From Psychrobacter lutiphocae DSM 21542 (GTDB lineage: Bacteria; Pseudomonadota; Gammaproteobacteria; Pseudomonadales; Moraxellaceae): a stretch of DNA of 45,297 nucleotides. The notes below the pieces were generated by a model. The model saw only the letters and a program-made list of their open reading frames with translations. It was not told where the DNA came from and made no database searches. A program made the position numbers and the translations under genes. Where the stretch lies: the NCBI RefSeq assembly GCF_000382145.1, contig NZ_KB907647.1, positions 1 through 45,297 on the forward strand, read 5' to 3'. Positions 1-8,008 of this stretch are shown here, piece by piece (the first letter of the stretch is position 1; each line of letters starts with the position of its first letter).

Positions 1-264
1 GCTGTGGTTGTTATGGATGGTGCTCTATGGCATCAACCAAGTTTAAACCTACATAATGTGACGATGCTTAAATTACCCCCTTATTCACCTGAGTTAAATC
101 CATCTGAACAGGTGTGGTCGTATTTGAAACAACATTGGTTATCCAATAGGTGTTTTGATGGTTATGAGGCTATTGTTGATGCTGCTTGCAAGGCTTGGAA
201 TAGACTTTGTTCCAAGCCCGAGCTCATTCAGTCTATAACTTCTCGTGATTGGATTGGTTTATAG
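1..264 (+). CDS. IS630-family transposase, C-terminal part (5' end outside window)
   Basis: The reading frame is open from the first base of the window and stops at 262-264, leaving about 87 residues. The fragment has the end of an IS630/Tc1-mariner DDE domain: a conserved Asp in VVMDGALWH near the start, the PPYSPELNPSEQVW signature with the catalytic Glu about 38 residues on, and the usual Trp- and Leu-rich tail. In this family the transposase cuts and pastes the element at TA-type targets. Full-length members have roughly 330-350 residues, so about three quarters of the protein lies outside the window. The same type of element starts again at 45020, but the two pieces cannot be shown to be the same copy. 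Confidence 0.88.
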   Translation, partial: AVVVMDGALWHQPSLNLHNVTMLKLPPYSPELNPSEQVWSYLKQHWLSNRCFDGYEAIVDAACKAWNRLCSKPELIQSITSRDWIGL

Positions 265-284
265 GTTTATTTATGGAATTGGTA
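1..284 (+). mobile_element. IS630-family insertion sequence, right-hand part
   Basis: The 3' part of an IS630-type element. Its right end is taken as TTGGTA at 279-284, which read inward (TACCAA) matches the left end of the element starting at 45020 (TACCAAACCC). The flank right after it begins TAA. The insertion lies 12 bp past the stop codon of the ATPase gene that ends at 297, so that gene's C-terminus is not cut by it. The other end is outside the window. Confidence 0.7.
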
Positions 285-296
285 TAATTTTATATT

Positions 297-1061
297 CTAG
301 GTGTAATGGACAAAATCCCTGCCGCGCACACTGGTCTCAATCAGTAGCTGTGAATAAGGGTGCTGCGGATTGGTAAATAGATCTTGTGAGCGACTATATT
401 CTACACACTCACCTGCTTTAAGAACCATGATATATTGACACAAAGCTTGTACCACATTCAAATCGTGACTGATGAAAATATAGCTTATACCCAATCTTTT
501 CTGAATATCTCGTAATAATGCGACCACAGCCACTTGCGTACCACTGTCTAATGCGGAGGTCGGCTCATCAAGTATCATGACTTTTGGTCTCATAATAAGT
601 GCTCGAGCTAAAGCAACACGCTGGCGCTGACCACCCGATAACTGATGTGGGTAGCGATGTACAAACTCTGGCGGTAGTTGCACCATTGCAAGTACCTCAA
701 GCACAGCCTTTCTACGTTGTTGTTTGTTCACACCCTGAACCAATAGGCCTTCTTCGATAATCTGCATCACATTAAATCTTGGGTTAATGCTGGCAAAAGG
801 ATCTTGAAATACCATCTGGATGTTTGAGCGAAATGAGCGCAATTCTTTTTTGCTTAGGCTATTTATTGCAACATCACCAATAGATACCGAGCCTGATACC
901 TTAGCTTGATTGCTAAGCAGTCTTGCTAAGGCCAAAGCGATGGTTGTTTTACCAGATCCCGATTCACCGACAATGCCCAATGACGTACCCTGTGCCAATT
1001 CAAAGCCAACATTCTTTACGGCATTCATCCAGCGACTGACACCACCGAACAGGTTTTTTTT
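297..1061 (-). pseudogene. yejF: second ATPase domain of a split YejF-type peptide ABC transporter ATPase
   Basis: A complete ABC ATPase domain whose first ATG is at 1028 (243 residues): Walker A GESGSGKT at 21-28, Q-loop QMVFQDPFASINP near 71-83, signature LSGGQRQR at 130-137, Walker B MILDEP at 151-156 and the switch His in FISHD near 188. It matches the second half of YejF, an ATPase with two domains in one chain that energises peptide uptake in family members. The domain start is abrupt: the usual first beta strands (VEQLNVAFPTKK) are encoded at the end of the upstream frame. The frames join at an A8 run (T8 at 1054-1061 on the plus strand), where one base decides whether a single protein is made. 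The ATG at 1028 overlaps the upstream stop as ATGA, so coupled translation is also possible. Either a frameshifted gene or a real two-part gene. Confidence 0.75.
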
Positions 1062-2128
1062 GTAGGGAATGCAACATTCAACTGCTCAACAATAACGATA
1101 GAGCTCGCTTGTAAAGCTTGTGGTATCGTTAACGGCTGTCCAAAGTCCTGACTGATCAAAGATTTGGTATAATCATGGTTTGGCTGTCTAAAAACACGCT
1201 CACTTGCCCCCTGCTCGACTACCTTACCTTGCTGCATGACGATAATATGATCACTATAACGGCGTACTAAGTTCAGATCATGACTGATTAACACCATAGC
1301 CATACCGTGCTGTTTTTTCAGCCTATCTAGGAGTTGCAATATATCATGCTGTAAGCTGACATCAAGTGCTGTGGTAGGCTCATCTGCTATTAGAACATCT
1401 GGATTTTGTGCCAATGCCATCGCAATCATCACTCTCTGACGCTGTCCACCAGATAACTCGTGCGGATAGCGATTGAGTTTACTGGCTGGGTCTTTGATAT
1501 TGACATCTTCTAATAGTGCAATACTATAAGATTTGATTTGTGACTTGGGCGTACCCACCAGCCTTAGACTTTCGGCAATCTGCTTACCCACTGTGTGCAA
1601 AGGGTTTAAGGCGGTCATAGGCTCTTGAAAAATCATGCCAATACGAGCGCCTCGGATGGCTTTTAGTTGTTGCTCTTGTTTTGCTGTCCGTTGAACCTTG
1701 GTATTGGCTAAGTCATCTTTAACGAAGTTACCTTTAGCTAAATTAATTTTAGTTAAATTACCTTGAGTGATAGGCAGCTTACCAACGCCTTGCAGGCGGA
1801 CTTGTCCTGTGACACTTAAACTCTCTGGCAACAAACCCAATAACGCTAAGCTTGATATTGATTTACCAGAGCCTGATTCGCCGACAATAGCTAAGGTTTC
1901 ACCTTGATGCAGTTGATAGGATAAGTCATTGACTAGAATATTGTGTTGATGCTGACTGTCTATTTGTGCAATTTTTAAATGCTTGACACTTAGTACAGGC
2001 TCACTAGCTACTTGGTTAGTTTCGGTGCTTGTTAGACTTGCATAAGCCTTACTTACATGAGCCTTAGTTGAAGAGTTCTGAGCTGCCTCAGTTGGGATAT
2101 TGGGGGTAGAATTGGTAGTAGCAGGCAT
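1025..2128 (-). CDS. yejF: YejF-type peptide ABC transporter ATPase, N-terminal domain (frame ends after an A8 run)
   Basis: Encodes 367 residues. A polar leader of about 45 residues is followed by an ABC ATPase domain: Walker A GESGSGKS at 83-90, Q-loop MIFQEPMTALNP near 165-176, signature LSGGQRQR at 225-232, Walker B LIADEP at 246-251 and LISHD near 280. The last 20 or so residues (VEQLNVAFPTKK, then CSVVSVAG) begin the linker and first strand of a second ATPase domain and then run into a stop. The second domain continues in the -1 frame. Family members act with permeases YejB/YejE and a binding protein, none of which lie in this window. The gene starts 44 bp after dusB on the same strand, so the two are probably co-transcribed. 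An extra stretch of about 35 residues (roughly 116-155) lies between Walker A and the Q-loop. Confidence 0.8.
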   Translation of the reverse strand: MPATTNSTPNIPTEAAQNSSTKAHVSKAYASLTSTETNQVASEPVLSVKHLKIAQIDSQHQHNILVNDLSYQLHQGETLAIVGESGSGKSISSLALLGLLPESLSVTGQVRLQGVGKLPITQGNLTKINLAKGNFVKDDLANTKVQRTAKQEQQLKAIRGARIGMIFQEPMTALNPLHTVGKQIAESLRLVGTPKSQIKSYSIALLEDVNIKDPASKLNRYPHELSGGQRQRVMIAMALAQNPDVLIADEPTTALDVSLQHDILQLLDRLKKQHGMAMVLISHDLNLVRRYSDHIIVMQQGKVVEQGASERVFRQPNHDYTKSLISQDFGQPLTIPQALQASSIVIVEQLNVAFPTKKTCSVVSVAG

Positions 2129-2172
2129 CAGGTAATCTCATTAAGTTATGATCTATCAATAAAAAATCGCAG

Positions 2173-3207
2173 TTAAGCATCAGCGTGTAATGACAAAAAC
2201 TGATCCACTACTTTATACTGCCCTGCTGTCGTCTCTTCGGCATACATGGCTTGACGAAAAGCATTAGAATCTTCGATACCTGAGGTATACCAAGCAATAT
2301 GCTTGCGAGCAATGCGACAGCCTGAGTATTCACCATAAAAAGCATACAAAGCTTCCAAATGAGCCAATACTATCTGCCTTAACTCTGTAATGCTCGGTGC
2401 TGGTAACAAGTCCCCTGTCTCTAAATAATGGGCAATATCACGAAACAACCAAGGTTGCCCTTGAGCAGCACGGCCTATCATAATGGCGTCACAGCCGGTT
2501 TTGTTATACACCTCTACTGCCTTTTGTGGACTATCAATGTCGCCATTGGCAATTACTGGAATATCAACCATTTCCTTAACTTCTCGAATCAACTCATAGC
2601 GAGCATTACCAGTATACTTCTCCTCACGGGTACGCCCATGTATCGCAATGGCTGCTATCCCTGACTCTTCGGCACGTTTGGCGATTCGCAAGATATTTTC
2701 ATTACCATTTTCATAACCCAAGCGGGTTTTGAGGGTGACAGGTGCATCCACGGCTGCCACAGTCGCATCAAGTAGACGTGCTACCAAATCTTCATCTTGT
2801 AATAAGGCAGATCCTGCCAGCTTGCGGCAAATCTTTTTTACAGGGCAACCCATATTGATATCGATAATCTGTGCCCCATTACTAACTTGATAACGGGCAG
2901 CTTCAGCAATTTTATCCACATCAGCACCCGCTATTTGTGCAGAAATAGGGGCAATCTCTCCATCAAAGTTGGCTCGAAATAGTGATTTTTTGTGCGCATA
3001 TAAGGTTGCATCTGCGGTCATCATCTCGCTGACCGCATGACCTGCACCAAATGATTTACACAAACGTCGAAATGGGTTATCGGTCACCCCAGCCATTGGC
3101 GCTACCATCAACCGATTTTGTATTTCTAAACCGCCGATATACAAGGGCTGCAATAAAGGATGTGATGCTAAAACCTGCGCATCCGAACTTTGTAAGCTAT
3201 GATCCAT
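2173..3207 (-). CDS. dusB: tRNA-dihydrouridine synthase B
   Basis: FMN-dependent enzyme of the Dus family that reduces a uridine in the tRNA D-loop to dihydrouridine. The start ENRLMVAPMAGVTDNPFRR-like region (here IQNRLMVAPMAGVTDNPF), the catalytic Cys in NMGCPVKK, the HGRTREEKY segment and the VIANGDI and MIGRAAQGQPW motifs are typical of DusB. Length is 344 residues from the ATG at 3207, slightly longer than the roughly 320 of E. coli. In-frame TTG and GTG codons 15-18 bases upstream give a 350-residue alternative, and no start has a clear ribosome binding site. In E. coli dusB precedes fis. Here it is followed, 44 bp on, by the YejF-type ATPase and there is no fis. Confidence 0.9.
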   Translation of the reverse strand: MDHSLQSSDAQVLASHPLLQPLYIGGLEIQNRLMVAPMAGVTDNPFRRLCKSFGAGHAVSEMMTADATLYAHKKSLFRANFDGEIAPISAQIAGADVDKIAEAARYQVSNGAQIIDINMGCPVKKICRKLAGSALLQDEDLVARLLDATVAAVDAPVTLKTRLGYENGNENILRIAKRAEESGIAAIAIHGRTREEKYTGNARYELIREVKEMVDIPVIANGDIDSPQKAVEVYNKTGCDAIMIGRAAQGQPWLFRDIAHYLETGDLLPAPSITELRQIVLAHLEALYAFYGEYSGCRIARKHIAWYTSGIEDSNAFRQAMYAEETTAGQYKVVDQFLSLHADA

Positions 3208-3384
3208 AATATAAGGGTGCACCAACTGTTAGTAACGCCATCTGTTCTACAAAACAAAGCCTATCGCATAAATATCACTGAAAAAAAACTGCTTTTTTAG
3301 ACAATACGCAGTAAAACATCTGGCATTGGGTCATTCTTAATTAAAAAAACTTGACTAGGTCTAAATAATATCAACAACTACTGA

Positions 3385-3825
3385 CTATTCAGCCGCTGCA
3401 ATCGCTTCTCGTAGCTGTTTGGCTTGCTCAGCTAACTCTGCCATATCCGCTTGAGTACTGGCATGCTTGCCTAGTTGATGAATATTGGTTGGTATCAGAT
3501 GTACATGATAATGGTACACAGTTTGTCCAGCTTCTGCGCCATTAAGCTGCATTTGGATAATGCCTTCACGCTCAAATACTTGGCGCTGGGCTTGCATCAC
3601 TTTTTTTGCAGTCATTAATACCGCACTTGCATACTCAGGCTCTAGCTGACTTAGCTCCACTGCTTTTTGTTTTGGGATTACCAACACATGACCTTTGGCT
3701 TGTGGCATCACATCCATAAAAGCCAAGGTTTTATCATCTTCATAAACCTTGTGTGAGGGAATATCACCAGCTAAAATTTTGGCAAAAATATTATCATCTT
3801 CATAGGTTAAATTTAAAGTGGTCAT
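3385..3825 (-). CDS. HIT family protein (histidine triad nucleotide hydrolase)
   Basis: 146 residues covering one HIT domain. The N-terminal NIFAKILAGDIPSHKVYEDD and FMDVMPQAKGHVLVIPK segments and the triad HYHVHLIP (His105, His107, His109) are plain. HIT proteins hydrolyse or transfer nucleoside phosphoramidates and dinucleotides in the cytosol, and the closest bacterial type is HinT/YcfF-like. An AAGGAAA ribosome binding site lies 5-6 bases before the ATG. The gene stands alone, 160-180 bp upstream of dusB on the same strand. The substrate cannot be told from the sequence. Confidence 0.9.
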   Translation of the reverse strand: MTTLNLTYEDDNIFAKILAGDIPSHKVYEDDKTLAFMDVMPQAKGHVLVIPKQKAVELSQLEPEYASAVLMTAKKVMQAQRQVFEREGIIQMQLNGAEAGQTVYHYHVHLIPTNIHQLGKHASTQADMAELAEQAKQLREAIAAAE

Positions 3826-3863
3826 AACTATTTCCTTATAGACTTATTGGGTTATAGGTATAT

Positions 3864-3977
3864 TAGGGTCTGTTGCACATTCATCTTCGCAAAAAATTTA
3901 AACTTTTTTATACAAAAATGCAGTTTCTTTCAACCTAGACTAGCATAGAGCAAGGTGGTACTGTTCAACACACCCTA
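3864..3977. mobile_element. possible miniature inverted-repeat element (about 114 bp)
   Basis: The left end reads TAGGGTCTGTTGCAC and the right end, read inward, TAGGGTGTGTTGAAC: 12 or 13 of 15 bases agree. The interior is AT-rich with no reading frame. The terminal TA may be the duplicated target, as for elements that target TA. It lies between the HIT gene and the sthA terminator. The ends resemble those of small IS5-like or IS6-like elements, but I cannot name a parent. Confidence 0.45.
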
Positions 3978-4027
3978 CTTAATAAGTAAACCTGATGAAC
4001 AGGAAACAAACTGGTTTGTTTAAGACA

Positions 4028-4057
4028 AAAAGAGACCTCCATACCGAGATCTCTTTT
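4028..4057 (-). terminator. probable intrinsic terminator of sthA (works in both directions)
   Basis: A 12-bp stem with one mismatch (AAAAGAGACCTC and GAGATCTCTTTT) around a 6-base loop. Read on the minus strand it is followed by a run of five T. It lies about 115 bp beyond the sthA stop codon. The plus-strand copy also ends in four T. Confidence 0.65.
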
Positions 4058-4173
4058 ATTGTTAGCAAACTGTTAAATAAAAGCAAGTTAAATTAATCGG
4101 TTTAGGCACATAAACTTAATATGAGCCATACACAAAACTACTAAACTACTTACTGATTAACCGCTTAATAAGC

Positions 4174-5856
4174 TTAAAACACTCGATTTAGACCATTTAA
4201 GGCAGCAACACGATAGGCTTCTGCCATGGTTGGGTAGTTAAAGGTCGTATTCACAAAGTACTCAAGCGAGCTACCAGACTTCATCACTGCCTGACCAATA
4301 TGGATAATCTCTGAGGCATGATTGCCATAACAATGAATACCCAAAATTTCCAACGTCTCGCGGTGGAATAAGATTTTTAAGACCCCTGTTAACTCACCAA
4401 TAATTTGGGCACGTGCCAAATGACGGAAGAAGGCTTGTCCGACTTCATAAGGCACGTGTTCATCAGTTAACTCTTGCTCGGTTTTACCAATACATGAGAT
4501 TTCAGGAATAGTATAAATACCCGTTGGTACACTTGATACTGGCTCAGCATCTTCATCACCCATCATAAAGGCAGCTGCACAGCGACCTTGGTCATAAGCA
4601 GCAGATGCTAAAGATGGCCAACCAATCACGTCACCAGCGGCATAAATATTATCCACTTCGGTACAGTAGGTGCCATCTACCTTTAACTGGCCTCGACTAT
4701 TGGCTTTTAACCCCACCGCTTCTAAATTTAGACTTTCTGTGTTCCCTGAGCGACCGTTACACCATAAAATGGCATCAGATTTGATTTTTTTACCACTTTT
4801 TAAATATAAAATCACATAATCATCATAAGTTTCTAGTTTCTCAATTTCTTCATTATTACGGACCAATACGCCAAATTGACGGAAGTCATGCGACAAAGCA
4901 TCACTGATTTCGTTATCCAAGTAACTAAGCAACTGCCCTTTGTTATTAATTAAATCAACCTTGTAGCCCAAACCTGTAAAGATAGAAGCATACTCACAGC
5001 CAATCACGCCAGCACCATAAATAATGATCTTTTTGACCACATAATCCATCTGCAAAATTTTATCAGAGTCAAACACACGTGGATGATCAAAGTCTAAAAG
5101 CTCTGGACGATAAGGACGGCTACCCACCGTAATAATCGCTTTGTTAAAGGTAATGGTTTCATAACCAAGTCCATCACCTAGCTCAATTTTTAGAGTGTGC
5201 TTATCAATAAAACTGGCCCAACCATGACGTACTTCAATTTGGTTACGCTCATAAAAACGAGTGTGGGTTTCTACTTGACTACGCACCACTTTACGGGCTT
5301 TGGTCAACACTTTATTAAGAGGTACTTGGTAGTAATCTAAACCTTGAGAAAACAGTGGGTCACGGCGGTAGTTAATTAGGTTAAATACCGACTGACGCAA
5401 GGTCTTGCTGGGAATGGTGCCTACATGAGTTGAGTTACCACCCACTTGATTACGGGCATCTACCACTACCACTTTTTTCCCAGACTTGGCCAGCTTCATT
5501 GCAGCGGCTTCACCAGCAGGACCTGCACCTATAACGACCGCATCATACTCAAATTCGTGTGCGTCATTTTTTATACGTTTTGAATCTCGGGTAAAGCCTG
5601 ATTTAATACGGATACGATCACTGTCTAGTGGACTGATTAAATTAGGATGATATACATTATCTTCATCATGGTTTGGCAGTATTTTAGCTGTTTGATTTGA
5701 TGATCCTGCTTTGATTTCAACCAGTTTTGACTCATCTTGAATCGATGACTCTGGCTTGCTATTAGACACTGAGTTTTCAGTCTGATTATTGCTACTCATG
5801 CTATCAGTAATATTTGTGCTGTCATTGGCTTCATCGCTTTTGCGTTTTTTTGACAT
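4174..5856 (-). CDS. sthA: soluble pyridine nucleotide transhydrogenase (Si-specific), with long N-terminal extension
   Basis: Cytosolic FAD enzyme that moves hydride between NADPH and NAD+. The FAD-binding motif [12 protein letters not shown] is near 107-118, the NAD(P) motif [16 protein letters not shown] is near 275-290, the [23 protein letters not shown] segment follows, and the C-terminus matches SthA very closely ([27 protein letters not shown]). The enzyme core begins near residue 102, while E. coli SthA (466 residues) begins there directly. The first 100 or so residues are Ser-, Asn-, Asp- and Lys-rich with no visible domain. An AGAGGAT ribosome binding site 4-5 bases before the ATG supports this start. 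The segment [13 protein letters not shown] has Ser where many relatives have Cys. SthA already lacks the second redox Cys of dihydrolipoamide dehydrogenases. Confidence 0.93.
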   Translation of the reverse strand: MSKKRKSDEANDSTNITDSMSSNNQTENSVSNSKPESSIQDESKLVEIKAGSSNQTAKILPNHDEDNVYHPNLISPLDSDRIRIKSGFTRDSKRIKNDAHEFEYDAVVIGAGPAGEAAAMKLAKSGKKVVVVDARNQVGGNSTHVGTIPSKTLRQSVFNLINYRRDPLFSQGLDYYQVPLNKVLTKARKVVRSQVETHTRFYERNQIEVRHGWASFIDKHTLKIELGDGLGYETITFNKAIITVGSRPYRPELLDFDHPRVFDSDKILQMDYVVKKIIIYGAGVIGCEYASIFTGLGYKVDLINNKGQLLSYLDNEISDALSHDFRQFGVLVRNNEEIEKLETYDDYVILYLKSGKKIKSDAILWCNGRSGNTESLNLEAVGLKANSRGQLKVDGTYCTEVDNIYAAGDVIGWPSLASAAYDQGRCAAAFMMGDEDAEPVSSVPTGIYTIPEISCIGKTEQELTDEHVPYEVGQAFFRHLARAQIIGELTGVLKILFHRETLEILGIHCYGNHASEIIHIGQAVMKSGSSLEYFVNTTFNYPTMAEAYRVAALNGLNRVF

Positions 5857-6205
5857 AGTATCCTCTTGTTATGGCTATGACGGTATTTTTTTATTTAATT
5901 TATGTTCTCAACTAAATTTTTTCGCTGTTGTTAACGATACTGTTAGCGCCCTTGTTATATGCTCAAGTTCTAGTTGTATTTCAAATTGTATTTTGCTCTC
6001 TAGTTATAGTTAGCTCTTAGCTCAATTCTCAATTCTCAATTCTCAACTACAAGTCGACTAGTCATCAGCAGTAGCTAATTTGTCACTACCGACCACTTCA
6101 TAAAGCGTATTATACCAAGTTAGCCAAATAAGGTCATGGCAAAAGCCGACTGAATGACATTAAAACAACCATTCACTGCCAAAACAGCAAAATATCGAAA
6201 AAAAC
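5857..6205. other. spacer between ppsR and sthA
   Basis: About 350 bp with no gene. It must hold the sthA promoter and any ppsR terminator, but I see no clear consensus for either. A short 7-bp tandem repeat (TCAATTC, nearly four copies) lies at 6021-6047. Confidence 0.6.
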
Positions 6206-7105
6206 CTATCCAATACGACGCTTTAGCCCTGTAATTTGTAAGATACGAGTAGCAATTTCTTCTACGGACATCTCCGAGACATCGAGACTTGGAATGTTTT
6301 GAGTCATATAAATAGCTTGGATCGCACGTTGCTCTTCTTCACATTGACGATAACTGGCATAACGACTACCAGCTCGACGCTCTTGTCTGATTTTTTGCAA
6401 GCGTTCGGTATCAATAATTAAACCAAACAACTTGTCTTTATAAGGACGCAAGGCCTTAGGCAGCTGATTATCAAATAAATCATCCTCGGTGAGTGGATAA
6501 TTGGCAGCACGAATACCAAACTGCAAAGCTAAGTATAATGAGGTTGGTGTTTTTCCAGAGCGTGAGACCCCTATTAGAATGATATCAGCCATGTCATAGT
6601 GACGAGTTCGAGCACCATCATCGTTATCAAGAGCAAAATGTACAGCTTCAATCCGTGATTTATAGGTTTCTGAATCAACATCATCATGGGCATGCCCAGA
6701 ATGGCCATCTGGCTCTACGCCAATTTCGTCAGTAATACGTCCAATCAGCCCTTCATACATATCCAAGTTACACGCTTGCGCTGAATTAATCACCTCTCGA
6801 ATATCTGGATCGACAATGGTGTCAAACACCAAAGGCAATACACCTGTTTCTTGATAGGCCTTATTGATATGAGCCACCGCCGCTTTTGCCATGTCAATAC
6901 TATCAACATAAGGAATAACCCGAGTTTCAAAGGGTACACTGGCAAATTGACTTAATATCGAGCGTCCAAGTGTTTCTGCCGTAATGGCCGTCCCATCTGA
7001 AATAAAAAAGGCCACACGTAGCACCTGAGGGGTATCATCAATCGCCAGAGCGCTACGATTTTGGATGGTGGGTTTTGCAGTTAAGGTATTAATAGTATTT
7101 TCCAT
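6206..7105 (-). CDS. ppsR: PEP synthase regulatory protein (bifunctional kinase/pyrophosphorylase)
   Basis: DUF299/PpsR family. It inactivates PEP synthase by ADP-dependent phosphorylation of a Thr next to the catalytic His and reactivates it by Pi-dependent removal, matching PEP supply to growth. The family start FFISDGTAITAETLGRSIL lies near 33-51 and the P-loop GVSRSGKT at 179-186, followed by PTSLYLA. Length from the ATG at 7105 is 299 residues, against about 277 in E. coli, the extra being a short polar N-terminus. I chose 7105 because TAAGGA lies 5-6 bases before it; an upstream ATG at 7150 has no such site. It is divergent from its target gene ppsA, 900 bp away, the usual pairing. Confidence 0.92.
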   Translation of the reverse strand: MENTINTLTAKPTIQNRSALAIDDTPQVLRVAFFISDGTAITAETLGRSILSQFASVPFETRVIPYVDSIDMAKAAVAHINKAYQETGVLPLVFDTIVDPDIREVINSAQACNLDMYEGLIGRITDEIGVEPDGHSGHAHDDVDSETYKSRIEAVHFALDNDDGARTRHYDMADIILIGVSRSGKTPTSLYLALQFGIRAANYPLTEDDLFDNQLPKALRPYKDKLFGLIIDTERLQKIRQERRAGSRYASYRQCEEEQRAIQAIYMTQNIPSLDVSEMSVEEIATRILQITGLKRRIG

Positions 7106-8008
7106 AATTTTCCTTAGAAGTGACCTTTGGAGTATAAAACTGAAAGTCAATATTGAGGCATATCTGACTTTAACTCTGTCTCTGGCTTTAACTCTGTCTC
7201 TGACTTTAATTTTCTGACCTTAATTCTATATAGGCCTAATACAATGTCAAGCAGATTAAAAAAGAGTCAAGCAGATTAAAATATGGTCTGTTGACCGCAA
7301 TGCAACTAGCTAACTGCAATTTTATACATGATTTTATACGTAAGTTTTATGCATTAGTTTTATATAAGAAAATCACAAATATGTTATATAAAATCAAACA
7401 TAAAACGCAAAAAACCCATAATAAATAAAATAAATACCTCATATTTAGGAAATAATTAACTCTTTTTTGATAAGGCGTTACCCCCTGCAAAGCTAATTCC
7501 ACTATTTTTATCCAATAGACGCACAATTAGAATAAGTGTTATAGTCTTGCCACATCTTATTAGTGTTGTAGTCAACCAACCTGAAAATTACGGCAAATTA
7601 GATGTGAGAAGACTATACGATGTGACTACTTTTCATAATAGTGCACTAAGTACGTCCTCTCATATTATTGCACGTGAATAACCGTATCACTTACTTAAAT
7701 CGTGAGTAGTTTTACCTTGTGAATGGCTTGACTATTAGGTGGTATCCGTTTGGGTAGCCACCAGCTTCATAAGAGAGAATGTCTTACCTACAATAAGCCA
7801 TAGGCACATCATGATAGGCACTGCATGGATTACTCTACTATTACTATGTCTTCAAAGTAGCAATCCTCAAAGTAGCACTGACATTGATTGAATGCTAAAG
7901 TAGGTTTACAGTCTATCCTTCTTATGAGACTTGGGCACGCCTTTACAACACACATTATTCGATTAGCGGTATTATTCGAAAAAATAACCTTTATATCCTG
8001 GAGTTATC
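7106..8008. other. long divergent spacer between ppsR and ppsA with repeats and hairpins
   Basis: About 900 bp without a convincing gene. It has an 18-bp tandem repeat, 2.5 copies, at 7165-7209 (TGACTTTAACTCTGTCTC type); a 16-bp direct repeat, GTCAAGCAGATTAAAA, at 7246-7261 and 7266-7281; an inverted repeat with 18-bp arms (16 matching) at 7540-7557 and 7600-7617; and a GGTGG/CCACC hairpin at 7738-7762. The right-hand half could be a structured ppsA leader. No riboswitch class is recognisable. Confidence 0.55.
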
